64,000 nucleotides of DNA from Paracoccus contaminans (GTDB lineage Bacteria; Pseudomonadota; Alphaproteobacteria; Rhodobacterales; Rhodobacteraceae). The stretch's first letter is position 1, and each line of letters starts with the position of its first letter. The notes under the pieces are model-generated. The model searched no databases, had not been told where the DNA came from, and was given only the letters and a program-made list of their open reading frames with translations. The DNA lies in the NCBI RefSeq assembly GCF_002105555.1, contig NZ_CP020612.1, positions 771,001 to 835,000 of the forward strand, given 5' to 3'. The position numbers and the translations under genes were made by a program. This document shows, piece after piece, positions 17,897-26,571 of the stretch.

Positions 17897-20740
17897 TCAT
17901 GCCGCGCCGCCCTCGCCGCCGCCTGCATCCTTGGCCTTGGCCCTGCGCCGCGCCGGCGCCTTGCCGGATGCGCCGCCTTGGGCCTCGTCTGCGGCCGCGG
18001 CGCGACCTGCCGCCTTGCGCGGCTTGGCCGCAGGCGCTTCACCGGCCGCCGCGGGGGCGGCCTTCCTGGCGGCGGCGCGGCCCTTGGCGGCGGGCAGCGC
18101 GGCATCGGCCGCCGTTTTCCCAGCCGCGCCGTCCCTGGCAGGCGATGCGCCCGCGGCCTTTGCCGCGGCGGCCCTGGCGGGCTTTGCCGCTGATGCCTTC
18201 TTCGCCGGTGCCTTCTTCGCGGCCGCCTTGCCGGTGGCAGCAGTCCCGGTTGCGCCCGCCCGCGCCCCTGATTTGGCAGGCTTGCCGCCCCTGGCCGCCT
18301 TGGCGGCGATCAGGTCGAGCGCCTGGTCCATCGTGACCGCCTCGGGCGCAAGGTCGCGGGGCAGCGTGGCATTGACCTTGCCCCATTTGACATAAGGGCC
18401 GAAGCGCCCGTTCAGCACCTGCACCGGGCCGCCCTCGGGATGCTCGCCCAAGTTCGCCAGCGGCGCGGCGGGCGCGGCGCGGCCGCGGCGGGGCGGCGCG
18501 GCCAGCAGCTCGACCGCGCGGTTCATGCCGATGGTGAAGACCTCGTCCACCTCGCTCAGATTGGCGTATTTCGGCCCGTGCTTCAGGAAGGGGCCATAGC
18601 GGCCGATGGCCGCCTCGATCATCACGCCGTCCTCGGGATGGGGGCCGATCTGGCGCGGCAGGTCCAGAAGCATCAACGCCTTTTCCAGATCCATCCCGGC
18701 CGCGTCCCAGCCCTTGGGGATCGAGGCGCGCGGCGGCTTGGGCTGCTCGGCGGTCGCCTCGCCGCGCTGGACATAGGGGCCGAAGCGGCCGTTTTTCAGG
18801 CTGACCTCGATGCCCTGCGGGTCAAGCCCCAGGACGGTATCGACCATCGCCTCGCCCTCGGCACCCGAGATGGGCCGGGTATAGCGGCATTCGGGATAGT
18901 TCGAGCAGCCGATGAACGCCCCGCCCGACCGCGCGGTTTTCAGGTTCAGCCGCCCCGCATGGCAGACCGGGCATTCGCGCGGATCGCCGCCATCGGCGCG
19001 GGCGGGATACAGATGCGGGGCCAGCGCCTCGTCGATCGCCGCCAGAACCTCGCTGATGCGCAGCTCGCTGGTGTCGGCCAGCGCGGCGGTGAAGTCCCGC
19101 CAGAACCGCCGCAGCACCTCGCGGTATTCGCGCGAGCCGGAACTGATGTCGTCCAGCTCGCCCTCCATGTCGGCGGTGAAGTCATAGCTGACATAGCGCG
19201 GGAAATAGCGGGTCAGGAACGCCGTCACCAGCCGGCCCTTGTCCTCGGGGATCAGGCGGTTCCTGTCCTTGCGGACATAGTCGCGGTCCTGAATGGTCGT
19301 GACGATGCTGGCATAGGTGGACGGGCGGCCGATCCCCAGCTCTTCCATCCGCTTGACCAGAGTCGCCTCGGTATAGCGGGGGGGCGGCTGGGTGAAATGC
19401 TGTTCCGGGACGACCTCGCGCTTGTGCGCGGCCTCGCCCTGCGCGATCTGCGGCAGGCGGGCGCTGTCCTCGCCCTCATCGTCGTCAAGGCCCTGGTCAT
19501 AGACGCGCAGGAAGCCGTCGAACAGCATGACGCTGCCGGTGGCGCGCAGGCCCACCTGAGCGTCGGCGCTCGCGATCTCGACGGTGGTGCGCTCGATCCG
19601 CGCGGCCTCCATCTGGGATGCGAGCGTGCGCTTCCAGATCAGGTCATACAGCTTGCGCTGTTCCGGCTCGACATTCAGCTTGTCGGGGGACAGCATCATG
19701 TCGGTCGGGCGGATGCATTCATGCGCCTCTTGGGCGTTCTTGGCCTTGTTCTTGTATATCCGCGGCGATGCCGGGACATATTCCGTGCCGAAGCGCGCCC
19801 TGATCGCATCGCGCGCGGCCATCACCGCCTCGGGCGCCATGTCGATGCCGTCAGTCCGCATATAGGTGATATGGCCCGCCTCATAGAGCCGCTGGGCCGC
19901 CGACATGCAGGCCCGCGCGCCAAGGCCCAGCTTGCGCGAGGCCTCCTGTTGCAGGGTCGAGGTCATGAAGGGCGGCCAGGGGTTGCGGCTCGCCGGCTTG
20001 CTGGCGACCGAGGTCACGGTCAGGTCGCGGCTTTCCACCGCCGCGACCGCCAGCCGCGCGGCCTGCTCGTCCGCCAGGTCATAGCGTTCCAGCTTTTTCC
20101 CGGCATAGCTGACCAGCTGGGCGCGGTATTCCTGCCCCGCCGGGGTCGCCAGCATGGCGTGGACGGTCCAGTATTCGCGGGCGCGGAAGGCCTCGATCTC
20201 CATCTCGCGGTCCACAATGATGCGCAGGGCGACGGACTGGACGCGGCCCGCGGATTTCGCGCCCGGCAGCTTGCGCCACAGCACCGGCGAGAGGTTGAAG
20301 CCCACCAGATAATCCAGAGCCCGGCGCGCCAGATAGGCATCGACCAGCGGCTGGTCGATCTCGCGCGGGGCCTTCATCGCCTCGGTCACGGCCGATTTGG
20401 TGATCGCGTTGAAGGTCACGCGGCTGACCTGCGCCTTTTTCAGGCTGCTCGCCAGCGCCTCGCGCAGGTGCCAGCTGATCGCCTCGCCCTCGCGGTCGGG
20501 GTCGGTGGCCAGGATCAGGTTGGGGTCTGACGCCAGCGCGTCCTTGATCGCCTTGACGTGCTTGCGGCTGTCGGCGGCGACCTCCCACTTCATGGCGAAA
20601 TCGGCGTCGGTATCGACCGATCCGTCCTTGGGCGGCAGGTCGCGGACGTGCCCGAAGGACGCCAGCACGGTGTAGTCGTCACCCAGATACTTGTTGATCG
20701 TCTTGGCCTTTGCCGGGGATTCGACGACGACGACGGGCAT
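17897..20740 (-). CDS. topA: DNA topoisomerase I with long basic C-terminal tail
   Basis: 947-residue type IA topoisomerase that relaxes negative supercoils. The TOPRIM domain contains E7 (VVVESPAKAK) and the acidic D80/D82/E84 cluster. The active-site tyrosine is Y293 in ITYMRTDG. One zinc-ribbon-like unit near residues 590-620 (CPVCHAGRL then GCSNYPECRY) is followed by topoisomerase C-terminal repeats with RFGPYV motifs. The last about 130 residues are a Lys/Ala/Pro-rich histone-H1-like tail, common in this lineage and presumed to bind DNA. The start MPVVVVESPAKAK is canonical. Confidence 0.96.
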   Translation of the reverse strand: MPVVVVESPAKAKTINKYLGDDYTVLASFGHVRDLPPKDGSVDTDADFAMKWEVAADSRKHVKAIKDALASDPNLILATDPDREGEAISWHLREALASSLKKAQVSRVTFNAITKSAVTEAMKAPREIDQPLVDAYLARRALDYLVGFNLSPVLWRKLPGAKSAGRVQSVALRIIVDREMEIEAFRAREYWTVHAMLATPAGQEYRAQLVSYAGKKLERYDLADEQAARLAVAAVESRDLTVTSVASKPASRNPWPPFMTSTLQQEASRKLGLGARACMSAAQRLYEAGHITYMRTDGIDMAPEAVMAARDAIRARFGTEYVPASPRIYKNKAKNAQEAHECIRPTDMMLSPDKLNVEPEQRKLYDLIWKRTLASQMEAARIERTTVEIASADAQVGLRATGSVMLFDGFLRVYDQGLDDDEGEDSARLPQIAQGEAAHKREVVPEQHFTQPPPRYTEATLVKRMEELGIGRPSTYASIVTTIQDRDYVRKDRNRLIPEDKGRLVTAFLTRYFPRYVSYDFTADMEGELDDISSGSREYREVLRRFWRDFTAALADTSELRISEVLAAIDEALAPHLYPARADGGDPRECPVCHAGRLNLKTARSGGAFIGCSNYPECRYTRPISGAEGEAMVDTVLGLDPQGIEVSLKNGRFGPYVQRGEATAEQPKPPRASIPKGWDAAGMDLEKALMLLDLPRQIGPHPEDGVMIEAAIGRYGPFLKHGPKYANLSEVDEVFTIGMNRAVELLAAPPRRGRAAPAAPLANLGEHPEGGPVQVLNGRFGPYVKWGKVNATLPRDLAPEAVTMDQALDLIAAKAARGGKPAKSGARAGATGTAATGKAAAKKAPAKKASAAKPARAAAAKAAGASPARDGAAGKTAADAALPAAKGRAAARKAAPAAAGEAPAAKPRKAAGRAAAADEAQGGASGKAPARRRAKAKDAGGGEGGAA

Positions 20741-20836
20741 GGCTGACCTCCCACGGGATTCGGGCCGGCAACATGGGCACCCTGCCGGGGGGTGTCAATG
20801 TCGCGCCGTCGCCCGGCGGGACCGCTGCACAGGAAA

Positions 20837-20868
20837 GGGGCGCCGCCCCCTGCTGGTTGCGGCGCCCC
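20837..20868 (-). terminator. Hairpin downstream of the DUF4142 gene
   Basis: Ten-bp perfect stem (GGGGCGCCGC and its complement, 12-nt loop) 22 nt after the stop at 20890, followed on the minus strand by TTTCC. It is a plausible weak intrinsic terminator. Confidence 0.55.
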
Positions 20869-20889
20869 CGGTCTGCGGCCGAAGCAGGC

Positions 20890-21687
20890 TTACTTGACCA
20901 GCTTCTTGACGTGCTCGGCGTGCATTTTCAGCGTCGGCAGCGTCTTGGCGGCAAAGGCGGCCAGTTCCGGCGTGCTGGTGGCGCCCGCCTGCGCAGTGAA
21001 CAGCGCCAGCGTTTCGTCATGCGCCTGGTCCTGATGCATCAGGTAGGTGCGGTCGAAATCGGCATCCGAGGCATCCTGCACGGCCTTGAGATGCTCGGCC
21101 GGCGCGCCCGCGGGCACAGCAGGAACCTCCAGCTTGGCGTCAGTGGCGATCGCCTTCAGCTCGTCATTGGCCTTGCTGTGATCGGCGATCATCATCTGGG
21201 CGAACTGCTTGACGGCGTCCGACTTGCTGCGCTCCAGCGCCAGCTTGCTCGATTCAACCTCGAACAGGCCGCCGCTGGCTGCGGCGGTGACGAAATCCTG
21301 GGCGGGCAGGGGCTGCATCTGGACAGCCGCTGCGCCCTGGACGGGGGCGGCGGCATTGGTGCCGGCCGTATTGGCGGGCTGGCCGGCGCTGGTGGCCATG
21401 CCGGCCCCGGCGCTGCCGGCGGTATCCGCAGCAACACCGTTGCCGGTGGTGCCGGTGCCCGATGCCCCGGTCACGCCGCTGCCTGCCGCGCTGGCATTGC
21501 TGGCGGCGCCGGCGTCGGTCATGCCGCTGCTGGTCATGCTGGCGCCCGCATTGGTGCCCGTCATGCCCGAGGACATGCCGTCGGACGATCCGCCTGCCGC
21601 ACCCGAGGCGGTGCCGGTTGCGGTCTGCGCGCCAAGCGCCGTGGCGGCGCTGACAGCCAGGGTGGCTGCAAGGATAGCGATCTTCAT
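20890..21687 (-). CDS. Exported DUF4142 protein
   Basis: 265-residue exported protein. A signal peptide (MKIAILAATLAVSAATALGA) leads into about 95 residues of Gly/Ser/Thr/Ala/Met low-complexity sequence, then a DUF4142 helical bundle (about 125-265) starting QDFVTAAASGGLFEVESS. That domain has the typical LALERSKSDAVKQFAQMMIADH and HQDQAHDETLALF motifs with conserved His residues. The family is ferritin-like in shape and of unproven function; members are often periplasmic and stress-associated. The start at 21687 gives the clean signal peptide. The gene appears monocistronic, with a hairpin terminator downstream. Confidence 0.85.
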   Translation of the reverse strand: MKIAILAATLAVSAATALGAQTATGTASGAAGGSSDGMSSGMTGTNAGASMTSSGMTDAGAASNASAAGSGVTGASGTGTTGNGVAADTAGSAGAGMATSAGQPANTAGTNAAAPVQGAAAVQMQPLPAQDFVTAAASGGLFEVESSKLALERSKSDAVKQFAQMMIADHSKANDELKAIATDAKLEVPAVPAGAPAEHLKAVQDASDADFDRTYLMHQDQAHDETLALFTAQAGATSTPELAAFAAKTLPTLKMHAEHVKKLVK

Positions 21688-21802
21688 GGGGGTAACCTCA
21701 TCGGCTGGGTTCGATGAGAGGTCAACCGCCGGGGCGTGACATGGGTTGCCACGACATATGTTAGTGACCCCGGCAGGGCACGGGTAGCCAGGCTGCGTCC
21801 GC

Positions 21803-22642
21803 TCAGATGCCCTCGCCGACAAAGGCCTTTTCGACGACGAATTCGCGCGGCTCGCTGTTGGCGCCCTCTGCCAGGCCGAAGCCTTCCAGCACGGCCTTGA
21901 CATCCACGTTGAAGGCAAGGCTGCCGCAGACCATGGCCCGATCCTCGGCCGGGTTCATGGGCGGCAGTCCCAGATCGGCGAACACCTTGCCCGAGGTCAG
22001 GTTGTCGGTGATGCGGCCCATGCGCGCGCCCTGCTCGCGCGTGGTGGTGGGGTAATACAGCAGCCGCTCGGCAAAGCCCTCGCCGAACATCTCGGACAGC
22101 AGCGGGTCGTGCCTAAGCGATCCGACCAGCTCGCGGCCATAGTCCAGCTCGCCCGCCTCGCGGCAGGTGTGCATCATCACCACCTGCTCATAGCGCTCGA
22201 AGGTTTCGGGGTCGCGCATCAGGCTGGCGAAGGGCGCAAGGCCGGTGCCCGTGGCCAGGAACCACAGCCGCTTGCCCGGCAGCAGCGCATCGAGCACCAG
22301 CGTGCCGACCGGCTTGGGGCGCAGGATGATCTGGTCGCCCGGCCGGATATGCTGCAGGCGGCTGGTCAGCGGCCCGTCAGGCACCTTGATGGAATAGAAT
22401 TCCAGCTCGTCGTCCCAGCTGGGCGAGGCGATGGAATAGGCGCGCAGGATCGGCTTGCCGCCTTCGCCGGGCAGGCCGATCATCACGAATTCGCCCGAAC
22501 GGAAACGCAGGCTGGCCGGGCGCGTCACGCGAAAGGAAAACAGCCGGTCCGTCCAGTGGCGGACGGCCGTGACGATCTGCGCATCCGGCATCAGGTTGGC
22601 GGTCGATTTCGGCTCGTCGGCCACGGGGATATCCAGCGTCAT
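21803..22642 (-). CDS. fpr: Ferredoxin--NADP reductase
   Basis: 279-residue FAD-containing oxidoreductase transferring electrons between NADPH and ferredoxin or flavodoxin. The FAD-binding RAYSIAS motif is at residues 67-73, the NADP-binding ATGTGLAPFASL lies near 125-136, and the acidic C-terminus ends EFVVEKAFVG, typical of bacterial FNR. It lies 43 bp downstream of the cysH fusion gene, so it may be cotranscribed with the sulfur-assimilation genes and could supply reduced ferredoxin to CysI. That link is inference from position. The ATG at 22642 gives the family length. Confidence 0.93.
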   Translation of the reverse strand: MTLDIPVADEPKSTANLMPDAQIVTAVRHWTDRLFSFRVTRPASLRFRSGEFVMIGLPGEGGKPILRAYSIASPSWDDELEFYSIKVPDGPLTSRLQHIRPGDQIILRPKPVGTLVLDALLPGKRLWFLATGTGLAPFASLMRDPETFERYEQVVMMHTCREAGELDYGRELVGSLRHDPLLSEMFGEGFAERLLYYPTTTREQGARMGRITDNLTSGKVFADLGLPPMNPAEDRAMVCGSLAFNVDVKAVLEGFGLAEGANSEPREFVVEKAFVGEGI

Positions 22643-22685
22643 GGTTCGGGGTCCGGGATGATCTAGGGGAAAAGCGCGGCCGCGG

Positions 22686-23948
22686 CTAGCCCGCCAGGCG
22701 CGCGCGGTGGTCCCAGTCGCGCCAGTCGGCACGGGCGAGCCATTGCGCGGCGGGCTGGCGGCGGGCCAGCGCGGCGGGTATCTGGACCTCGTCGATGCCG
22801 ACGCGGCGGGCCATCGCATACTGGTCAGCGATCAGCGCCCCGGTGGCGCGGATGCGCCCGCCATAGCCAAGCTCGCGCAGGATGCGCGCCAGGCTGAAGC
22901 CGCGCCCATCCGTCATCGCGGGGAATTCGACCGCGATCAGCCCCGCGTTCAGATACTGGCCCAGCACCCCCGGATCGGTGTCGGGCGGCAGCGAGACATG
23001 CGGCTCGCCCTCGACCGGGTGAAAGCCGTCATCGCGCACCAGCACCGGCTCGTCGCGCAGCGGAAGGATGGCGGCAGGCATGGGGGTGGTCACGATCTGA
23101 TCCTCGGAACGATCCTGCGCGGCCGGGGTGCCCGGCTGCGCGTCGATGGGGGGATGGGCGGGCACGGTCGCGGCGATCGGCACCTGGTCTGGCTCGGGGT
23201 TGGCGTCCGGGGCATCGGGCGCCGCCACGGGGCCGCGCACGATCCTGCCGCCGATGAAATGGATGCCGCATTCGGTCTTGGCCTGCCCGCGCCAGCGTCC
23301 CGAACGCGGATCCTCGCCCGGCGCCACCGGCGAGGTGCAGGGCGCGCAGCCGATCGAGGGATAGCCCCGCGCCACCAGCGGGTGCCGGGGCAGCGCGTTT
23401 TCGTCCATGTAGTCAACGAGGTCCTGCGGGCGCCAATGGGCCAGCGGGTTGACGCGGATGCGGCCGGGCGCCTCGACCTCGAAGAAGTCGATCTCCTCGC
23501 GCTGCCCGCCCTGGAACCGCTTGCGCCCCGTGATCCAGCCGTCGAAATCGGCCAGCGCCCGTTCCAGCGGCACCACCTTGCGAAGGTTGCAGCAGGCATC
23601 GGTGTCGCGCCGGTGCAGCGTGCCGCCGGCATCGCCCGCCGCGATTTCGGCGTCGCTGGCGCCGATCACGCGGATGTCGGTCAGGGGCAGGCGTTCGGCG
23701 ATGGCGCGCTGATAGTCCAGCGTCTCGGGAAACAGCATGCCCGTATCGATGAACAGCACCGGCGTATGGGGCGAGGTGACCGACAGCAGATGCAGCAGCA
23801 CGACCGATTCGGCCCCGAACGAGGATACCAGTGCCACCCGCCCCAGATCGGGGTCGGCCAGCGCGTGGCGCAGCACCTGCACGGCCGCGTGGTTGCGATA
23901 GCGGGCGTTCAGCGCCGCCACCCGTTCGGCCAGGCTCAGGTCAAGCAT
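22686..23948 (-). CDS. cysH: Adenylyl-sulfate reductase (CysH) fused to a DUF934 domain
   Basis: 420-residue two-part protein. Residues about 15-235 are an assimilatory sulfonucleotide reductase with a PP-loop-like SSFGAES (42-48) and DTDACCNLRK with C119-C120. CAPC (C201, C204) and the catalytic C227 in TECGIH complete the set. The CC...CxxC set binds a 4Fe-4S cluster and predicts APS rather than PAPS as substrate. After a Pro/Ala-rich linker (about 238-290) comes a DUF934 domain (about 295-405, with FPAMTDGRGFSLARILRE), normally a separate gene beside cysI. An in-frame ATG at 23081 could be the relic start of that gene. The start overlaps cysI by 8 bp. Confidence 0.88.
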   Translation of the reverse strand: MLDLSLAERVAALNARYRNHAAVQVLRHALADPDLGRVALVSSFGAESVVLLHLLSVTSPHTPVLFIDTGMLFPETLDYQRAIAERLPLTDIRVIGASDAEIAAGDAGGTLHRRDTDACCNLRKVVPLERALADFDGWITGRKRFQGGQREEIDFFEVEAPGRIRVNPLAHWRPQDLVDYMDENALPRHPLVARGYPSIGCAPCTSPVAPGEDPRSGRWRGQAKTECGIHFIGGRIVRGPVAAPDAPDANPEPDQVPIAATVPAHPPIDAQPGTPAAQDRSEDQIVTTPMPAAILPLRDEPVLVRDDGFHPVEGEPHVSLPPDTDPGVLGQYLNAGLIAVEFPAMTDGRGFSLARILRELGYGGRIRATGALIADQYAMARRVGIDEVQIPAALARRQPAAQWLARADWRDWDHRARLAG

Positions 23949-25596
23949 GCGCGGCCTCGGGGTAGAGCGCGGCGCGGAAGGGCGCAGGGCCAAGCCGGCG
24001 CAGCGCGTCGATGAACCGCTCCTCGGGCGCCTCGCGCAGGGCCAGATAGGCGTCGATCAGGCGGCCGATGGCGGGCACGACCTCGTCATAGGGAAAACCG
24101 GCCCCGGCACGCTCGCCGATCGCGGGCATCTCATAGCCGTCGCCGCCCAAGGTGATCTGATAGTTTTCCACCCCCGCCCGGTCCAGCCCCAGGATGCCGA
24201 CATGGCCCAGGTGATGGTGCCCGCAGGCATTGATGCAGCCCGAGATGCGCAGGTCGAAGGCGCCGATCTCGTCCTCCAGATCGCGGGTGCGCACATAGGC
24301 GGCCAGTTCCTGCGCGATCGGAACCGAACGGGCGGTGGCAAGGGTGCAGAAATCCATGCCGGGGCAGGACACGATGTCGGTGATGCGCCCGGCATTGGCC
24401 GTCGCCAGCCCCGCGCCGCGCAGCGCGGCATGAAGCGCGGGCAGCTCGGCCCGATGGACATGGGGCAGCACGACATTCTGATCATGAGCGATGCGGATGT
24501 CGCCATAGGCATGGCGTTCGGCCAGATCTGCGATCAGCCGCATCTGGTCGGCCGTGCAATCCCCCGGCGTGGCCCCTGGCGCCTTGAGCGTGATGGTCAC
24601 GCTGGCATGGCCGGCCGCGCGATGCGCCGACAGGTTCGTGTCGGCAAAGGACCGGAAGGCCGGGTTCGCGGCATATTCCGCGTCAAAGGCCGCATCATCC
24701 GCCGCGCGGAACGCGGGCGCGGCAAAGCGCGCCTCAAGCCCTGCCAGCAGGTCGAGATCGACGCCGCGGAACACCGCGCGGCGGCGGGCGAACTCGTCCT
24801 CGATCTCGGCCCGCAGCACGTCCAGCCCGCGCTCGGCCACGGTGATCTTGATGCGCGCCTTGTATTTGTTGTCGCGCCGCCCGCTGAGATTATAGACGGC
24901 CAGGATGGCCTCGACATAGGGCAGCAGGTCGGGCGCGGGCAGGAATTCGCGCACCACACTGCCCAGCAGCGGCGTGCGCCCCAGCCCCCCGCCGATCCAG
25001 ACCTGAAAGCCCAGCTCGCCCTCCTGCCGGCGCAGGCGCAGGCCGATGTCATGGGCCGGGATCACCGCCCGGTCCCGCGCGCCGCCCGAGACGGCGATCT
25101 TGAACTTGCGCGGCAGGAACTGGAACTCGGCATGGTCGGTGGACCAGATGCGCAGCAGCTCGGCCCAGGGGCGGGGGTCCGCGACCTCGTCGGCGGCGGC
25201 ACCGGCAAAGGCGTCGGTGGTCACGTTGCGGATGGTGTTGCCCGAGGTCTGGATCGCGTGCAGCCCCACATCGGCCAGCACGTCCAGCATGTCGGGGATG
25301 TCCACCAGCCGCGGCCAGTTGAACTGCATGTTCTGGCGGGTGGTGAAATGGCCATAGCCGCGGTCCCAGCGGTCGGCGATCTGGGCCAGCCCGCGCAGCT
25401 GGCCGGGGCTGATCGTGCCATAGGGAATGGCGACGCGCAGCATATAGGCGTGCAGTTGCAGATAGACGCCGTTCATCAGCCGCAAGGGGCGGAACTCGTC
25501 CTCGGTCAGGCTGCCGTCCAGACGGCGGGCGACCTGGGCGCGGAACTGGGCCGCGCGGTGGTGCAGATAGGATCGGGGCTCGGCGGCATCAAGCAT
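23941..25596 (-). CDS. cysI: Assimilatory sulfite/nitrite reductase hemoprotein subunit
   Basis: 551-residue siroheme and 4Fe-4S reductase that reduces sulfite to sulfide (six electrons) in cysteine synthesis. It has two ferredoxin-like half-domains (IPYGTISPGQLRGLAQIADR, residues 57-76) and two NIR/SIR domains. The cluster ligands are C411 and C417 in SCPGMDFC and C454 and C458 in GCINACGHHH. Context with cysH and DUF2849 argues for sulfite rather than nitrite. The ATG at 25596 overlaps the end of the DUF2849 gene by 8 bp. No flavoprotein CysJ is present nearby, so electrons probably come from ferredoxin. Confidence 0.93.
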   Translation of the reverse strand: MLDAAEPRSYLHHRAAQFRAQVARRLDGSLTEDEFRPLRLMNGVYLQLHAYMLRVAIPYGTISPGQLRGLAQIADRWDRGYGHFTTRQNMQFNWPRLVDIPDMLDVLADVGLHAIQTSGNTIRNVTTDAFAGAAADEVADPRPWAELLRIWSTDHAEFQFLPRKFKIAVSGGARDRAVIPAHDIGLRLRRQEGELGFQVWIGGGLGRTPLLGSVVREFLPAPDLLPYVEAILAVYNLSGRRDNKYKARIKITVAERGLDVLRAEIEDEFARRRAVFRGVDLDLLAGLEARFAAPAFRAADDAAFDAEYAANPAFRSFADTNLSAHRAAGHASVTITLKAPGATPGDCTADQMRLIADLAERHAYGDIRIAHDQNVVLPHVHRAELPALHAALRGAGLATANAGRITDIVSCPGMDFCTLATARSVPIAQELAAYVRTRDLEDEIGAFDLRISGCINACGHHHLGHVGILGLDRAGVENYQITLGGDGYEMPAIGERAGAGFPYDEVVPAIGRLIDAYLALREAPEERFIDALRRLGPAPFRAALYPEAAHA

Positions 25597-25924
25597 GGGC
25601 GGCCTCGTCGAACCGGGCGGGGTGGCGGGCGGCAGGCTCGGTCGAGGGGCCGGCCTGGCGGAAGGCCTCGCGGAAATGGGCGGGCGCGGGGCGGCCCGCG
25701 TCGTCCACCACCGCCTCGACCAGATAGGGGCCGACCACGATGCCGCCCTGCGCCTGGGCGGCGGCCAGCGCGGCATCGGCCGATGCGGGGTCGTCATAAA
25801 GGATCGCCGCGCCCGCATCCGTGGTCCAGCCGCCCTGCCCCATCCAGACGCAGTGCCCGCCGCGCAGATCGTTCGCGGTCAGCACCGCGGGGGTTCGGGG
25901 CGATGGAACGAAGGTCTTGGACAT
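25589..25924 (-). CDS. DUF2849 domain protein of the cys operon
   Basis: 111-residue soluble protein of the DUF2849 family, which is nearly always found immediately upstream of a cysI-type reductase in alphaproteobacteria but has no defined activity. Visible landmarks are ANDLRGGHCVWMGQGGWT and GIVVGPYLVEAVVDD. It is the first gene of the DUF2849-cysI-cysH operon, with its stop overlapping the cysI start by 8 bp. The upstream region contains an inverted repeat and the divergent Lrp-type regulator. An accessory role in sulfite reduction is inferred from conserved linkage only. Confidence 0.85.
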   Translation of the reverse strand: MSKTFVPSPRTPAVLTANDLRGGHCVWMGQGGWTTDAGAAILYDDPASADAALAAAQAQGGIVVGPYLVEAVVDDAGRPAPAHFREAFRQAGPSTEPAARHPARFDEAAHA

Positions 25925-25940
25925 GGCGGCATCCTTTCGG

Positions 25941-25973
25941 GCAACATCACAGAGAATAGGAAAAACATGTTGC
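25941..25973. promoter_or_regulatory. Inverted repeat between cys operon and Lrp-type regulator
   Basis: GCAACAT at 25941-25947 is mirrored by ATGTTGC at 25967-25973, with 19 nt of AT-richer sequence between. The right arm overlaps the palindrome AACATGTT. The location in the 122-bp divergent region makes it a candidate operator for the adjacent regulator. Confidence 0.4.
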
Positions 25974-26046
25974 ACCCCGCCAGAGCCGCGGGGAAATAAG
26001 GACGCAATCCGTGCCGAAAGGCCCGTTTCAAGGAAGACCTTTCCCC

Positions 26047-26535
26047 ATGACCGCCCCCGACCGCGATGCTGTCCGGCTGGATGAGCTGGATCGCAAGATA
26101 CTGTCCCTGCTGCAACAGGACGCCAGCCTGCCGCTCGAGGAGATCGCCACCCGTGTCGGCGCTTCGCGCACGCCGGTGTGGAACCGCATCCGCAGGATGC
26201 GCGAGCAGGGGGTGATCCGCCGGCAGGTCGCCCTGCTGGATGCCGAGGCGCTGGGGCTTGAGGCATGCTTTTTCGTTCTGATCCGCACAGTCGAGCATGA
26301 TGCGGACTGGGCCGCCCGCTTTCTCGCGGCGCTGCGCACCCGCCCCGAGGTGATCGAGGCGCACCGCCTGGCCGGCGATATCGACTATATCCTCAAGGTC
26401 GTGGTGCGCAATGCGCGCGCCTATGACCGCTTCTACCAGTCGCTGATTTCAGAGATCCGCATCCAGAACGTGACCGCCCTGCTGTCGATGGAGGAAATGA
26501 AGGCCACCACCGCCCTGCCCATCCCGCCGGGCTGA
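26047..26535 (+). CDS. Lrp/AsnC family transcriptional regulator
   Basis: 162-residue regulator with an N-terminal winged helix-turn-helix (about residues 8-65: LDELDRKILSLLQQDASLPLEEIA, then ASRTPVWNRIRRM) and a C-terminal RAM ligand-binding domain (about 75-155). The ATG at 26047 follows GGAAGA by about 8 nt; a GTG at 26011 is a weaker alternative. Divergent orientation from DUF2849-cysI-cysH suggests it controls sulfur assimilation, perhaps sensing a sulfur amino acid or precursor. The pcs gene follows after about 36 bp and may be cotranscribed by chance. Confidence 0.9.
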   Translation: MTAPDRDAVRLDELDRKILSLLQQDASLPLEEIATRVGASRTPVWNRIRRMREQGVIRRQVALLDAEALGLEACFFVLIRTVEHDADWAARFLAALRTRPEVIEAHRLAGDIDYILKVVVRNARAYDRFYQSLISEIRIQNVTALLSMEEMKATTALPIPPG

Positions 26536-26571
26536 GGTTGCGCTGTCTGCATGCTGATGCGACAAGGCGCC

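Noticed and set aside
18440..20530. 696-codon plus-strand open frame opposite topA
   Set aside because: Antisense of TopA catalytic domains with no independent motif.
23941..25596. Nitrite reductase (NirA) in place of sulfite reductase
   Set aside because: Linked to DUF2849, APS reductase and DUF934, with no nitrate or nitrite genes in the window.
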